A stretch of 64,000 nucleotides of DNA from Lysobacter silvisoli (GCF_003382365.1 NZ_QTSU01000001.1:1550001-1614000); one strand, 5' to 3'; shown: positions 35,921 to 45,926, counted from the stretch's first letter. The notes: generated by a model not told the origin, from the letters alone. Program-made: numbers and translations.

Positions 35921-36042
35921 GTAGGAGCGGCGCAAGCCGCGACCGCGAACCCACGGCCGCCAGCGAACCATGGCAATAGCGTCGCAGCACCGAACTCGCG
36001 CCGCAGTGGACCGCACGCGGTCGCGGCTCGCGCCGCTCCTAC
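35921..36042. repeat. inverted pair of REP elements
   Basis: GTAGGAGCGGCGCAAGCCGC... (35921-35947) and its near-perfect inverse ending in CGCCGCTCCTAC (36017-36042) face each other 69 bp apart, a BIME-like arrangement. The same palindrome occurs in the repeat block near 12.6 kb and singly at 52838 and 55541. It lies between convergent genes, a typical REP location. Confidence 0.8.
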
Positions 36043-36108
36043 AGCGGGACGCGAGGCTATCGATAGTGTCTTGCGGGAGCGACGTACATCGCGATCCCCC
36101 GCCCGGAA

Positions 36109-36651
36109 TCAGGCGCTCTCGGACCGCGCGACGACCACCCGCGTCCCCGCGATCAAATCGTGCCCGCAACGGCGGTCCTCGCGGAAAATCAGCAGCGTAT
36201 CGACCAGCGTACCCAGCATGCCCACCAGCGGAATCGCCGCGACCACGTTTACCGGCAGATAGCGCCGCAGCAGCAGATGCCCCAAGCTGGGCTTGTTGCC
36301 GTCCAGGTCGACGATCCTGATCTTGCAGATGCGCTTGCCCCAGGTCTGGCCGCGGGTATGCAACGGGTAGCCCTGCAACAGCACGAACACGGCGAAACCG
36401 ATGCAGGACCACAGCACGGTCACACCGATCGGCATGAACTGCCGTCCGGATGCCGCGTTGTCCATCACCTGCTGGAAATAGCCACCGAAGTAGGCGATCG
36501 GCATGAACACGACCATCAAGATGATCGTGTCCAGGATCGAGGCGGCTAGCCGGACGATGCGATCGGCCAACTGTCCTGCAGGCACCGCCACCGGCTCGGC
36601 CAGCGCCGCTTGCGGGCTACGGTACGGGTTCTCGTCCTGACTCTGATCCAT
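36109..36651 (-). CDS. RDD-family membrane protein
   Basis: The 180-aa protein has three likely membrane helices and the RDD signature. LADRIVRLAASILDTIILMVVFMPIAYF carries the conserved R and D residues, followed by GQTWGKRICKIRIVDLDG and LLRRYLPVNVVAAIPLVGMLGTLVDTLLIFREDRRCGHDLIAGT. RDD proteins are small membrane proteins of uncertain role (some act as ion antiporters). It is the last gene of the apbC-dcd-RDD run on the minus strand. Confidence 0.85.
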   Translation of the reverse strand: MDQSQDENPYRSPQAALAEPVAVPAGQLADRIVRLAASILDTIILMVVFMPIAYFGGYFQQVMDNAASGRQFMPIGVTVLWSCIGFAVFVLLQGYPLHTRGQTWGKRICKIRIVDLDGNKPSLGHLLLRRYLPVNVVAAIPLVGMLGTLVDTLLIFREDRRCGHDLIAGTRVVVARSESA

Positions 36652-36683
36652 GTCGCGCGATTCCTAAAAGTTGCGGGCGCCGC

Positions 36684-37253
36684 TCAGGTGCGCGGCAAAG
36701 TCACGCCGGTCTGGCCCTGGTACTTGCCGCCGCGATCCTTGTACGAGGTCTCGCAGACTTCGTCGGACTGGAAGAACAGCATCTGCGCCACGCCTTCGTT
36801 GGCGTAGATGCGCGCCGGCAGCGGCGTGGTGTTGCTGAACTCCAGCGTCACGTGACCTTCCCACTCCGGCTCCAGCGGCGTCACGTTGACGATGATGCCG
36901 CAGCGCGCGTAGGTGCTCTTGCCCAGGCACACCACCAGGGTGTCGCGCGGGATGCGGAAGTACTCCACCGTGCGCGCCAGCGCGAACGAATTCGGCGGAA
37001 TGATGCACACGTCGTTCTCGATGTCGACGAAGCTGCCCGGATCGAAATGCTTGGGATCGACGATGGTCGAGTTGATGTTGGTGAACACCTTGAACTCGCG
37101 CGAGCAGCGCACGTCGTAGCCGTAGCTGGAGGTGCCGTAGCTGACGATGCGCTGGCCGTCGGCGGCCTGCTTGACCTGGCCGGGCTCGAACGGCTCGATC
37201 ATGCCGTGCTGCTCGGACATGCGGCGGATCCAACGGTCGGACTTGATGCTCAT
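36684..37253 (-). CDS. dcd: dCTP deaminase
   Basis: The 189-aa enzyme deaminates dCTP to dUTP for thymidylate synthesis. It begins [22 protein letters not shown]. The catalytic region is VECTGK-like [46 protein letters not shown], with the active-site glutamate in the PLEPEWEGH block. [15 protein letters not shown] is at the C-terminus. Length fits the family. It lies 99 nt downstream of apbC. Confidence 0.96.
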   Translation of the reverse strand: MSIKSDRWIRRMSEQHGMIEPFEPGQVKQAADGQRIVSYGTSSYGYDVRCSREFKVFTNINSTIVDPKHFDPGSFVDIENDVCIIPPNSFALARTVEYFRIPRDTLVVCLGKSTYARCGIIVNVTPLEPEWEGHVTLEFSNTTPLPARIYANEGVAQMLFFQSDEVCETSYKDRGGKYQGQTGVTLPRT

Positions 37254-37352
37254 TCGGGGTTCCAGAAGCGTGCGGGGGCCGGACGGGGCCGTGGCCGGCG
37301 ATTGTAAGCGAGCCGGCCCCAGGCTAGGCCCGGACCGGCCGCCAGCGCGGCC

Positions 37353-38420
37353 TCAGCCCAGCAGCGAGGCCGAAATCGACGGCGCCACCCGCGGCCGCAG
37401 CGCCAGCCGCACCGCCAGATTGCGCGCCGCGGCCCGGTAGGCCTGGGCCGCGGCCGAGTCCGGCTGCGCCGCCACCACCGGCGTGCCCGCGTCGCCCTGC
37501 TCGCGGATCGCCAGCTCCAGCGGCAGGCTGCCCAGCAGCGGCACCCCGTACTGCTCGGCCATCCGCGCCCCGCCGCCCTGGCCGAACACATGCTCGGCGT
37601 GGCCGCAGTTCGAACACACGTGCACCGCCATGTTCTCCACCAGGCCCAGCACCGGCACCTGTACCTTTTCGAACATCTTCAGCGCCTTGCGCGCGTCCAG
37701 CGTGGCAACGTCCTGCGGCGTCGTCACGATCACCGCGCCGGCCACCGGAATCTTCTGCGCCAGCGTCAGCTGGATATCGCCCGTGCCCGGCGGCAGGTCC
37801 ACGATCAGATAATCCAGCTCGCCCCAGCGCGTCTCGTTGAGCAACTGGGTCAGCGCCGACGTCGCCATCGGCCCGCGCCAGATCATCGGCGTGTCCTGCT
37901 CCACCAGCAGCCCGATCGACATGGCCGCGATCCCGTGCGCCCGCATCGGCTCGATGGTCTTCCCATCCGGACTGTCCGGCTTGCCGCTCAGCCCCAGCAT
38001 GGTCGGCACGCTGGGCCCGTAGATGTCGGCGTCCAACACGCCCACCCGCGCCCCATCGGCCGCCAGCGCCAGCGCCAGATTCACCGCCGTGGTCGACTTG
38101 CCCACCCCGCCCTTGCCCGAGCCCACCGCGATCAGATTGCGCACGTTCTCCAACGGCGCCAGATTCGGCTGCACCGCATGCGCGGCGATGCGCTGGACCA
38201 GTTCCAGCGTGGCCAGGGTCTTGCCCTCGGCGGCCAGGCGCTCGGCGATGGCCGCCTGCAGCCAGGGGCGCAGGCCTTCGACCGGCAAGCCGGCCGAGAG
38301 CGAGACCGCCACGGCACCGTTGGCGTCGACGGCGCGGATGCGGGCGCCGGCATCGGCCAGGGTGAAGTCGGTGTCGGGGAGTCGGAGTTGACCCAGGACG
38401 GCTTGGAGGTGATCGGACAA
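37353..38420 (-). CDS. apbC: Mrp/ApbC iron-sulfur cluster carrier ATPase
   Basis: The 355-aa protein binds and transfers [4Fe-4S] clusters. A DUF59-like N-terminal domain (about 1-85) is followed by a deviant Walker A GSGKGGVGKST (100-110), LDADIYGPSVPTMLG, DLPPGTGD and the CSNC cluster-binding pair in VHVCSNCGHAEHVFG (about 270). In many gammaproteobacteria it stands divergent to metG; here metG lies 14.5 kb away, beyond an accessory block. Confidence 0.95.
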   Translation of the reverse strand: MSDHLQAVLGQLRLPDTDFTLADAGARIRAVDANGAVAVSLSAGLPVEGLRPWLQAAIAERLAAEGKTLATLELVQRIAAHAVQPNLAPLENVRNLIAVGSGKGGVGKSTTAVNLALALAADGARVGVLDADIYGPSVPTMLGLSGKPDSPDGKTIEPMRAHGIAAMSIGLLVEQDTPMIWRGPMATSALTQLLNETRWGELDYLIVDLPPGTGDIQLTLAQKIPVAGAVIVTTPQDVATLDARKALKMFEKVQVPVLGLVENMAVHVCSNCGHAEHVFGQGGGARMAEQYGVPLLGSLPLELAIREQGDAGTPVVAAQPDSAAAQAYRAAARNLAVRLALRPRVAPSISASLLG

Positions 38421-38595
38421 AGGGTACCTACGGATTGACGAGTCAGAGCCGCATATTATCCCTGATAGATCACAAGATCGCGCGCCGCCAGAGTGCCAGC
38501 CCTAGGCGATGCTCATTATCAATACTCCGCAGACCCAATCTCAGACCCAGCGCTCACTTCAAAATATGGACAAAGCACTACACCAAACTTGCAGC

Positions 38596-38985
38596 TCATC
38601 TTCCATTATCAACAGAGCTTATAAACAACCGCACAAGCTCATCATCAACGAAAAAGGGAGACAACAAATCGCGGCATGCGCTCTGCTTCTCCTCCAAAAC
38701 CAAACGCTGCCACCATGCCGAGTTCATCGCCCTTCGCAAAGCGACACCCCACTCACGTCTCTTGACATCAATATTTAGCCAAGCCCTCCACTGCGCCACG
38801 CTCCCACCCACTGGATGGTCCAATGCCAAAATGGCCCCTATCAATTCACGATGAATTTTCGCCAGGATAGGGCTTCCGGACACATCTAGATCGTTGGGGA
38901 CCTCGCAGAAGCGAGCCTCCATTAGCCCTCTGTGCAAGGCGAGCAACTCAACCTTATCGCAACCCGAGAACAATTTAGAACTCAT
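38596..38985 (-). CDS. small cytosolic protein, predicted immunity for the RHS toxin
   Basis: The 129-aa, signal-less protein begins MSSKLFSGCDKVELLALHRG. It contains an amphipathic, Trp-rich middle (AQWRAWLNIDVKRREWGVAL) and ends LFISSVDNGR. No family recognised. Its ATG lies inside the last codons of the RHS toxin gene (11-nt overlap), with GTGAGGA as ribosome-binding site. Small size, overlap with a toxin C-terminus and shared low GC content are the marks of an immunity gene of a polymorphic toxin; the function is inferred. Confidence 0.7.
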   Translation of the reverse strand: MSSKLFSGCDKVELLALHRGLMEARFCEVPNDLDVSGSPILAKIHRELIGAILALDHPVGGSVAQWRAWLNIDVKRREWGVALRRAMNSAWWQRLVLEEKQSACRDLLSPFFVDDELVRLFISSVDNGR

Positions 38986-41900
38986 TCTTCCTCACTCGCA
39001 AATCAGCTTGACGGCCGTCTCTAATTGCACCCTGGTGGATGAGCTCATTTGCCTGCTCACCCGCTCTCAACTCCACACCCTGACGAACATCAACCTCTAC
39101 CACGTGAGTACCCTTGTTACCGCCGCGCCCCATAAACAAGACATTACTGGCGTCTGCCGGCGCTATCTGATCAGTAGTCAAATAAACTCGACCGTTGGCA
39201 TCAGGTAGGATTTTTCCAGACTCTAGTATCCCTCTGGCGCCCGCCTCATCTGTGTAATGAAACAAAGTTCCAGCTATCTCACCAATATCATCTGACTTTT
39301 TTATTACTTTCCCAAGACCATCGCCTATAGGACCAGCAAGTCCCACAGCCGCTGCAAATATTCTTGGACCGGAAGGATTCCTTATCGCTGCATGGATGGC
39401 AATCCGATCCCCCACCCACGGCACAAAATCAACTAGCTCACCAGCAACCCTACCCAGCCACGTTGGCTCACCACGATACCTAGATGCATCTTGTGCCCGA
39501 ACAACCTCCAACGACTTACCGCAGAGGTCACTCGCCGGAATAGGACAGCCAAACCTTCCGTCAGGATCATAGAAATTATAAGGACTATTATTGGCGTATT
39601 GATATCTATTGAAATTCGACCCACTACCGGCACCTACCGCAACTGGATCTACACTTAGGAACCTCCCTAAAGAGGCGTCATAATATCTCTGCTGCATATA
39701 CGTCAGTGCGGTCGCTCCATCCACCACATGACCGGTATAGCCGATACCGTCGACCGTCTTATTTATCGCGCTACCGTAAGGCTCATAGTTGGTACGCTCG
39801 ATCAGCGCACCGCTGGTATCCGTCGTAGCCACCGGCGACCCCAGCGCATCGGTGTGCTGATACTTGGTCGCGATGATCGCGTTGCTGGGCCAGTTGTGAT
39901 CGATCGTCGCGATCACGCTGCCCGCTAGGTACACGTTCTCATGGGTCGTCTGCCCGCCACCAGCCGGCAACTTGGAGCTGAACAGGTACTGGCCGGACTG
40001 GCTGTATTGGAAAACTTCCGCGCTGCCGTTGTCGCGAGTGACGTCGGCACGGCGGCCATAGCCGTCGTAGCGGTAGGTCTCCTTGCCCACGACCCGGCGC
40101 AGTCGGTTGCCGTAGTCGAAGCGATACTCCTGCCCGTTCTTGTGGTTGATATTTCCCTGGACGTCATAGTCCAGGCCCACCACCGAAGCACCAGCCGGGT
40201 TCTGGACGTTGGTCAGCTGATTCCTGGCGTCATACCAATAGGTGTGCTCGCGCACCCCGGGATGGTTGACCGAGCGGATGTTGTCGACGGCGTCGTACGT
40301 GTAGTTGATATAATGCGTGGAGCCGCCAAACATCGCCGAACCAGCCGCTTTCAGGCGATCCAAACCGTCGTAGCTCAGGTAGCGCTTGAAATTCTGCCCC
40401 TGCACCAGATCGTCGATCAGGGTGGTATTGCCGTTGGCGTCGTAAAGATGGGTAAAGCCTGTGATGCTGCCATCCTGCGTGGTCTGCGGCAGCTGGCGGG
40501 CGTTCTGCACCATCGTGTGGACGATGCCGTTGCCGTAGGTGAATTGCTTGATCGCGCCGTTGGGGTAGTAACTGACCCCCGAGGCATAGGTGCCGGTGGT
40601 GGTGCTCGACGGCGCCGTGACCACCTGGGTCGCCTGGCCTAGCGCGTTAGGCGCGTAGCGCACCCGCAGCCCCGTGGGATAGGCCTGCTCAGCCAGGCTG
40701 CCGTTCTGGTCGTACACGTAGTCCAGCGGCCAGGTATAGGAACCCGGCTGCTCCACGGATTCGTCTTCCAGCAGACGCCGCTTGTTGTAGTAGTAGCGGT
40801 TGACGACGGTGGTGGTGCCCTCGTTATTCCAGGTGCGGATCAGGCTGGGTAGGCCGTCCTTGGTGTAGTCGAAATGCTGGTTGCCGTTGCCGTCAGGGAA
40901 CACCATGTCGACCATGCGGCTGCGCGCATCGTAGGTACGGTCGATGCGGCGCCCTGAGGCATGAGCCGCGGCGAAATCGCAGCTACTGGTGCTGGGCAAA
41001 TTCAGGCCAGAAGCCGACCACATCAAGTTGCCGGCCGTGTCGTAGCGCATCACCGTCGCGCCCGTTTCGGGCTCGATGACCTTGCACAGGCGCTGATCGG
41101 CGCCATAGGCCGACTCGTTGTTGTACACGTAAATACGCGCCACGCCGCCGGTCGCCACCGGAGGAGGCGAACTCACCGAAATAGCGACCGCGCTGGACGT
41201 GGCCTGCGCATTGAGCGGGTCGATCGCACGTGCAGTGACGGAATGCGCACCAGCCGTCGAAGTCCAGCTGACCGCATACGGCGCGCTCGCATCTTCGCCC
41301 ACCTTGGCGCCGTCCACATAAAACTCGACCCGCTGGACGCCGTTGTCGGGATCCGAGGCCGTCGCTTTGAGCACAACCGAACTGGCGGCCGGGAAGACCT
41401 GGCCACCCACCGGTGCCGTCAAGCTGACGGAGGGCGGCACATTGGCGGCCAGTTGACCGGACACGTCGATCGTATCCAACGTCAAGGTGCCACTCTTGAG
41501 ATGGAAGCGAGCACCTCCTGCGGTGATCCAGCCGGCCACTTGCGAGCCGTTCTTGGCGGCGGCGAACAGCTGCGGATTCGAGTTATCCAGCCCGGTGACC
41601 CAGACCTGCGCATTGCTGGCACTGGACACCCAACCGACGGAGCTGCTGCAGATCGAAGCGCCGCTGGGGATCGAGCAAGGATTGGGGGTTGCGGACAGCG
41701 CGCCGGACGTCACTGCAACCGCCACGTTCTGGGTCGTTTCGCCGAACAGCCCGACGCCATCTTGGACCATGCCCCACTGGAAGTTATAGGAGCCGGCGTT
41801 AGACGGGGCCTGCACATTGAAACTGAAGGTCGCGACCTGGCCGGGGGCGATATCGGAAGGCAGCGCGATGCGGTTACTGCCCCAGGTCGTGTTATCGACG

Positions 41901-42451
41901 GCATTGCGCGATCCCAGCCGATACGAACCCGCCGTCGTCCAGGTGGACGTGCCGGTATTCTTCATCTGCACGCTGATCGCATAGCTCTGCCCTGCCGCCA
42001 TCGCGGCCGGCACCGATTGCGATATGAACTGCGCGTTGCGCGCCGGCGTGGCCGTGACCACGAACTGCCCGGTGACTTCGATCGGATCCAGTAAGGCTTC
42101 GCCCCCTTCGTAGACATACGCATAGGCGTAGATGTCGTACGTGCCTGCCGGCAGGTTCTGCAGGGTGGTTCCGTTTTGAATCAGGTCTTCGCCTACGTTC
42201 AAGAACACTTCGCCGATCGTCTGATTCGGATCGGTGCTGCCGGTCTCGATGAGCACCTGGACGCTAGCGGGCGCCGGGAAGCTGGCGTTGGCGGCTGGGG
42301 TAGCGATGCGAATCCAAGGGCCGTTGGTCGCATGTGCCGACCCCAGCCCCAACAGCATCACCGCCACCAACAGCAGCGTGCGCACGGAAGACGCAGCGGC
42401 CTTCGCCATCCATTGGGGCTGGCTACCAGCCCATTGTGCGAAGCGGCTCAC
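38975..42451 (-). CDS. RHS-repeat polymorphic toxin, second polypeptide (YD repeats, RHS core, ART-HYD1-like toxin tip)
   Basis: The 1158-aa protein has a signal peptide to about residue 41. An NBR1/FW-type Ig-like domain follows (about 139-246: MKNTGTSTWT ... GSYNFQWGMVQDGVGLFG), then a bacterial Ig-like domain (339-428), YD repeats (about 436-920) and the RHS core YYDASLGRFLSVDP ... DPDGR (923-966). The last 96 residues (LFHYTDEAGARGILESGKI, GRVYLTTD, GGNKGTHVVEVDV) match the HYD1-signature ADP-ribosyltransferase toxin type (H-Y motifs). The GTG start overlaps the upstream RHS gene by 4 nt. The tip-coding 3' end is much AT-richer than the rest, as is usual for exchangeable toxin cassettes. 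Confidence 0.82.
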   Translation of the reverse strand: MSRFAQWAGSQPQWMAKAAASSVRTLLLVAVMLLGLGSAHATNGPWIRIATPAANASFPAPASVQVLIETGSTDPNQTIGEVFLNVGEDLIQNGTTLQNLPAGTYDIYAYAYVYEGGEALLDPIEVTGQFVVTATPARNAQFISQSVPAAMAAGQSYAISVQMKNTGTSTWTTAGSYRLGSRNAVDNTTWGSNRIALPSDIAPGQVATFSFNVQAPSNAGSYNFQWGMVQDGVGLFGETTQNVAVAVTSGALSATPNPCSIPSGASICSSSVGWVSSASNAQVWVTGLDNSNPQLFAAAKNGSQVAGWITAGGARFHLKSGTLTLDTIDVSGQLAANVPPSVSLTAPVGGQVFPAASSVVLKATASDPDNGVQRVEFYVDGAKVGEDASAPYAVSWTSTAGAHSVTARAIDPLNAQATSSAVAISVSSPPPVATGGVARIYVYNNESAYGADQRLCKVIEPETGATVMRYDTAGNLMWSASGLNLPSTSSCDFAAAHASGRRIDRTYDARSRMVDMVFPDGNGNQHFDYTKDGLPSLIRTWNNEGTTTVVNRYYYNKRRLLEDESVEQPGSYTWPLDYVYDQNGSLAEQAYPTGLRVRYAPNALGQATQVVTAPSSTTTGTYASGVSYYPNGAIKQFTYGNGIVHTMVQNARQLPQTTQDGSITGFTHLYDANGNTTLIDDLVQGQNFKRYLSYDGLDRLKAAGSAMFGGSTHYINYTYDAVDNIRSVNHPGVREHTYWYDARNQLTNVQNPAGASVVGLDYDVQGNINHKNGQEYRFDYGNRLRRVVGKETYRYDGYGRRADVTRDNGSAEVFQYSQSGQYLFSSKLPAGGGQTTHENVYLAGSVIATIDHNWPSNAIIATKYQHTDALGSPVATTDTSGALIERTNYEPYGSAINKTVDGIGYTGHVVDGATALTYMQQRYYDASLGRFLSVDPVAVGAGSGSNFNRYQYANNSPYNFYDPDGRFGCPIPASDLCGKSLEVVRAQDASRYRGEPTWLGRVAGELVDFVPWVGDRIAIHAAIRNPSGPRIFAAAVGLAGPIGDGLGKVIKKSDDIGEIAGTLFHYTDEAGARGILESGKILPDANGRVYLTTDQIAPADASNVLFMGRGGNKGTHVVEVDVRQGVELRAGEQANELIHQGAIRDGRQADLRVRKNEF

Positions 42452-45411
42452 GGCGCCACCTCCGTGCGGCGGGTTTGGATGGGCCGCAACAACGAATCCC
42501 GCAATATCTGGGTGAAGGCATCCTCGGGATGGAAGATTTCGATCGGGTAATCGGTGGTCGGCTGATCCCAGGCGGCGTAGCGCGTACGCGTGATCTCGCC
42601 GCGGGGGTTGGTCACCTTGATGTCGCCGCCGCTGAGATACTCCGTGTTCGTGATGGACTGACTGCCCAACTCGGTGTCCTGCCGGACTTGAAGCACCCGG
42701 CCCAGAGCGTCATAGCTGGTGTGAACGCCCGTCCAGGGACCCCACTGTCCTTCTTGATAAGGATTTCTCGGATAGGCGGCCAAAATCTGCCTGCCTTCCG
42801 CGTCGTATCCATTCACAGTGAACCGGAAGGTAGCATCGTTGTTCGAGATGTCGCGCTCGTATTGCATCACCGGCTGCCATAGCGCGTCGAAGAAGGTGAT
42901 CTTCTCGTGGTTCCCTTGCTGAACTACCTGGCGCCAGTGGCCGGCCGGCAAGCCCATCTCTTCCTGATTCACTTGCACGAACGATCGAACGGTATTGTTC
43001 CACTGCACCGTATCGTCGATGGGATAAGCGATCGAAGACACGCGCCCCATGGCGTCGTAGCCATAGGTGGTGGTGTGCCCGTTTTCGTCCGTGGCGGAGG
43101 TCACCCAGCCATTATCGTTGACGACCGCGCTCTCGGAACTGCCGCTCGGCGCCTCGGCAGTTGCGGGGTAGCTCACCGTCTGCGGAATTCCGCGCTTCCA
43201 GTTGGACATGGCGCTGACGTGATTGTTGCCGTCCTTCACGGTGGCCACCGTGCCGTCGGCGTTGTAGGTCACCGTCTGCACCAGGTTGCCGAAGGCGTAG
43301 CTGCGAACCGGCATGGCGGTGGCCGGGTCGTAATCGGTTTGGGATGGCACCAAACCCGCGGTAGTCACCGACGACACCTGACCCAATACCCACTTGGTCA
43401 AGTTGTCGTGATAGGCCGTGGTGTCGGTGCGGCTATAGCCATAGCTGATGTTGCTGGCCCGCGTCACCGTAACGGGGCGGGCGAACTGGTCGAAGCTGTC
43501 GACCGAACTGGTGTAAGCGACGCCGTCTCTGAGTAGGATGGTCGATGCCAGCGGACGCAGCTTCGATTCCATGCGGTCGTGGAATCCGTAACCGATCTCG
43601 TCCGGAAAGGGTTGCTGCGACATTTCGCCGTCTTGAACGTAGTTGTAGTCCGTTCGCTGGGCGACGGTGCCGCTTGAGCTGAGCACTTGCTCGCTGAGCA
43701 GTACTCCTTCGTTCTGCTCGAAAATGACGCCATAGCGCTTCTTAATAACAGAACCCGTCGGCAGCGTGATCGTAGTCGTACGGCCTATGCCGTCACATGA
43801 GCCATCCGCGCAAGGATCCTGGTTACATGCCAAACCTGCGAGCAAACCGGTCTGGTGGTCATAAATCCCACAGTATGGATACGTGTCAGCATCGTAAGCA
43901 TAAGTAGTCGTAGCAGTCGCGATACCCGGACCAGACACTGAGATGGATTGCAGCGAATGCACATCAAAGTAATTTTGAGTGCCTATACGCGCGTACCCAG
44001 AGACGGTCACGTAGTTCTCCGTCAACATTTGACTGTCATAAGTATCAATGAACGTAAGCTCGTCAGGCCCATTGGGATCGTCACTAAACTCGATCCAGTT
44101 ATAAAAGGCCGAGAAATTAATGGCGCCGCCAGCGACCTTCACCTCATGGTCAAAGAAATCGATGAAGCAAATGTACGGAACACGGCTACGGTGGAAACGC
44201 CGGCCTTCGAACTGGAAGGTCGCGGTCGCTCCACTGGGGTGCTTGACTACAAAGGGAAATACGCCCGCGAACCGTCCGATGTTGGATTCCGTTAAACACA
44301 TTTGACCGGCATCGAAATACGACAACCCCATCGAATCCGATTGCGGCTCGTTGTAGACCCCACCAAAACCATAAGGCGAGTACTGCCAGGTCGACCCATC
44401 CGGATTCGTCACCGTAGTCAGATGACCGTTTTGCAAGGCATAGGTCCAGGTACGTCCGTGGCTGGTCGCGGTGACCGAGTTGGTGCCGTACTGCAGCGAT
44501 ATCTGCCGGCCATCGTTGGCCGTAATGCCGGTCAACTTGCCATTCGTGTACTGATAATCGACGTAGTTGCCGAAGCGGTCCTCAATGCGCGTCGCCAGCA
44601 TGTAGATGTTCTTGCGCGCCATGTTGTAGCCCGGAATCCCCTTGGGCCCCTTGCGGACGGTCAGCGCGGTGCGCTCTACGGGATAGTCGAAGTAGTACTT
44701 CAGCCCATTCGTGGTCAGCAGGTAGAAGCCTTCCCCCGGGTAGCCGTTCTTCACCGTAGGCAGGCAGCCCAGGCGCCCCATGGACTTGAGCACCCAGGGA
44801 TGACTGGCGCCGTTGGTGGGATCGACGTTGGCGGTGTTGTCCACCAGCATGGACTCGTCGCCCATGCCCGGCACGTGCAGGCGATAGCCGTGCGAGACCT
44901 CTTCCGGATTGACCAACAACCCCTCCACGAACGGCAGCCCTGGGTAGGAGCAACGTTTATGGGCCTCGGGCGTCGACGGATTGGCGATCACCCATCCCAT
45001 GTTGCTGGACACCGTTGTCTGGATATAAGGCACCTCGATATCCCAGTTGCCTATGCCCCCCAACTGCTCCGGCAGATACCACCAGTCGATCGGCAAGCGC
45101 CGCCCCAGTTGCACCGGTAGCGCGCTGTTGCCGGGCACGTCGATGTCCACGCTCACGAACTCGGTCTTGCCGGTGGCGTCGGACGTGAGGTTGCCAAACA
45201 TGCCTTCGGAAGACGCCGTCACCGTCGACGCGGCCTGAATCTTCTTCTGGTACTCGGCTTCCGCGGTGATGGACTGCGCCGTGCCTGGTCCGGCGACGAG
45301 CAGCAAAAACGGTAGCGCTATTGCCGCATACCGCGACGACGCGGACAACACAGAACGGACAAGCGCGCCGGACACCGGCCCTGCCAGGGCGACAACGAAA
45401 TGAGATTGCAT
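42448..45411 (-). CDS. RHS/YD-repeat protein, first polypeptide
   Basis: The 987-aa exported protein has a long signal peptide (to about GTAQ, residue 45). The N-terminal domain contains SVDIDVPGNSALPVQLGRRLPI, and many YD-type repeats follow (for example GYDAMGRVSSIAYP, TYNADGTVATVKDG, VTNPDGSTWQYSPYG). It lacks the RHS core and any toxin tip, which lie in the next gene. Start at 45411 is chosen because it begins the signal peptide. Likely role: part of the beta-strand cocoon holding the toxin. A part near 43780-44330 is AT-richer than its flanks. Confidence 0.8.
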   Translation of the reverse strand: MQSHFVVALAGPVSGALVRSVLSASSRYAAIALPFLLLVAGPGTAQSITAEAEYQKKIQAASTVTASSEGMFGNLTSDATGKTEFVSVDIDVPGNSALPVQLGRRLPIDWWYLPEQLGGIGNWDIEVPYIQTTVSSNMGWVIANPSTPEAHKRCSYPGLPFVEGLLVNPEEVSHGYRLHVPGMGDESMLVDNTANVDPTNGASHPWVLKSMGRLGCLPTVKNGYPGEGFYLLTTNGLKYYFDYPVERTALTVRKGPKGIPGYNMARKNIYMLATRIEDRFGNYVDYQYTNGKLTGITANDGRQISLQYGTNSVTATSHGRTWTYALQNGHLTTVTNPDGSTWQYSPYGFGGVYNEPQSDSMGLSYFDAGQMCLTESNIGRFAGVFPFVVKHPSGATATFQFEGRRFHRSRVPYICFIDFFDHEVKVAGGAINFSAFYNWIEFSDDPNGPDELTFIDTYDSQMLTENYVTVSGYARIGTQNYFDVHSLQSISVSGPGIATATTTYAYDADTYPYCGIYDHQTGLLAGLACNQDPCADGSCDGIGRTTTITLPTGSVIKKRYGVIFEQNEGVLLSEQVLSSSGTVAQRTDYNYVQDGEMSQQPFPDEIGYGFHDRMESKLRPLASTILLRDGVAYTSSVDSFDQFARPVTVTRASNISYGYSRTDTTAYHDNLTKWVLGQVSSVTTAGLVPSQTDYDPATAMPVRSYAFGNLVQTVTYNADGTVATVKDGNNHVSAMSNWKRGIPQTVSYPATAEAPSGSSESAVVNDNGWVTSATDENGHTTTYGYDAMGRVSSIAYPIDDTVQWNNTVRSFVQVNQEEMGLPAGHWRQVVQQGNHEKITFFDALWQPVMQYERDISNNDATFRFTVNGYDAEGRQILAAYPRNPYQEGQWGPWTGVHTSYDALGRVLQVRQDTELGSQSITNTEYLSGGDIKVTNPRGEITRTRYAAWDQPTTDYPIEIFHPEDAFTQILRDSLLRPIQTRRTEVAP

Positions 45412-45926
45412 GCGATGGATGCTCGAACCCGGCCTAAGGCGCGGACGTGATGTCACAACTTGAGCCGGCAAGGCCGGCTCCCCCAAGACCCAGTGTGCAC
45501 ACTATCCGGGGCTAATCGCAATCGCTGAGACCAGCCATCGGACCCCGCTTGCCCAATCTGAGTCGGCGCACGCTTATCGCAAGTAAAGATGCGTATTTAC
45601 GGCGCAAGTTATGAGTACTGATTGCGGTTGATATAGAACTCAGCATCGCACTGACCGGAAGATTATCTTTGGAAGCAAGTGATACCAGGCCGCGAATAGA
45701 AACCAACTGCCGATCCAAGTGACCCACACCGAGGCATCCGCACGGCGCGCCGTTCGGCGCTTCCTGTTCAACCGTCCATTGGCCAGCCCTCTTCTCCAAA
45801 TCGGCACTCTTTCTATACGCAGGTCAACACTGGCAACGCAAAAAAATACTCCCCCCCCTACCTTCCTGCGCTGAAACGGTGGACGCCGTGTTTGCCGAAT
45901 CTGTCTGTTCGACAGGCACATGCAAA
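45412..45926. other. intergenic region upstream of the RHS operon and first TBDR
   Basis: No gene is supported; short frames here lack conserved features. The central part (about 45560-45860) is AT-rich with a run of eight C after seven A near 45845-45860. It should hold the promoter of the leftward RHS genes, but I cannot point to clear -35/-10 elements. Confidence 0.4.

Noticed and set aside
38435-38854. 139-codon plus-strand frame opposite the RHS immunity gene
   Set aside because: No ribosome-binding site or recognisable sequence; the minus-strand gene overlaps the toxin gene in the way expected of an immunity gene.
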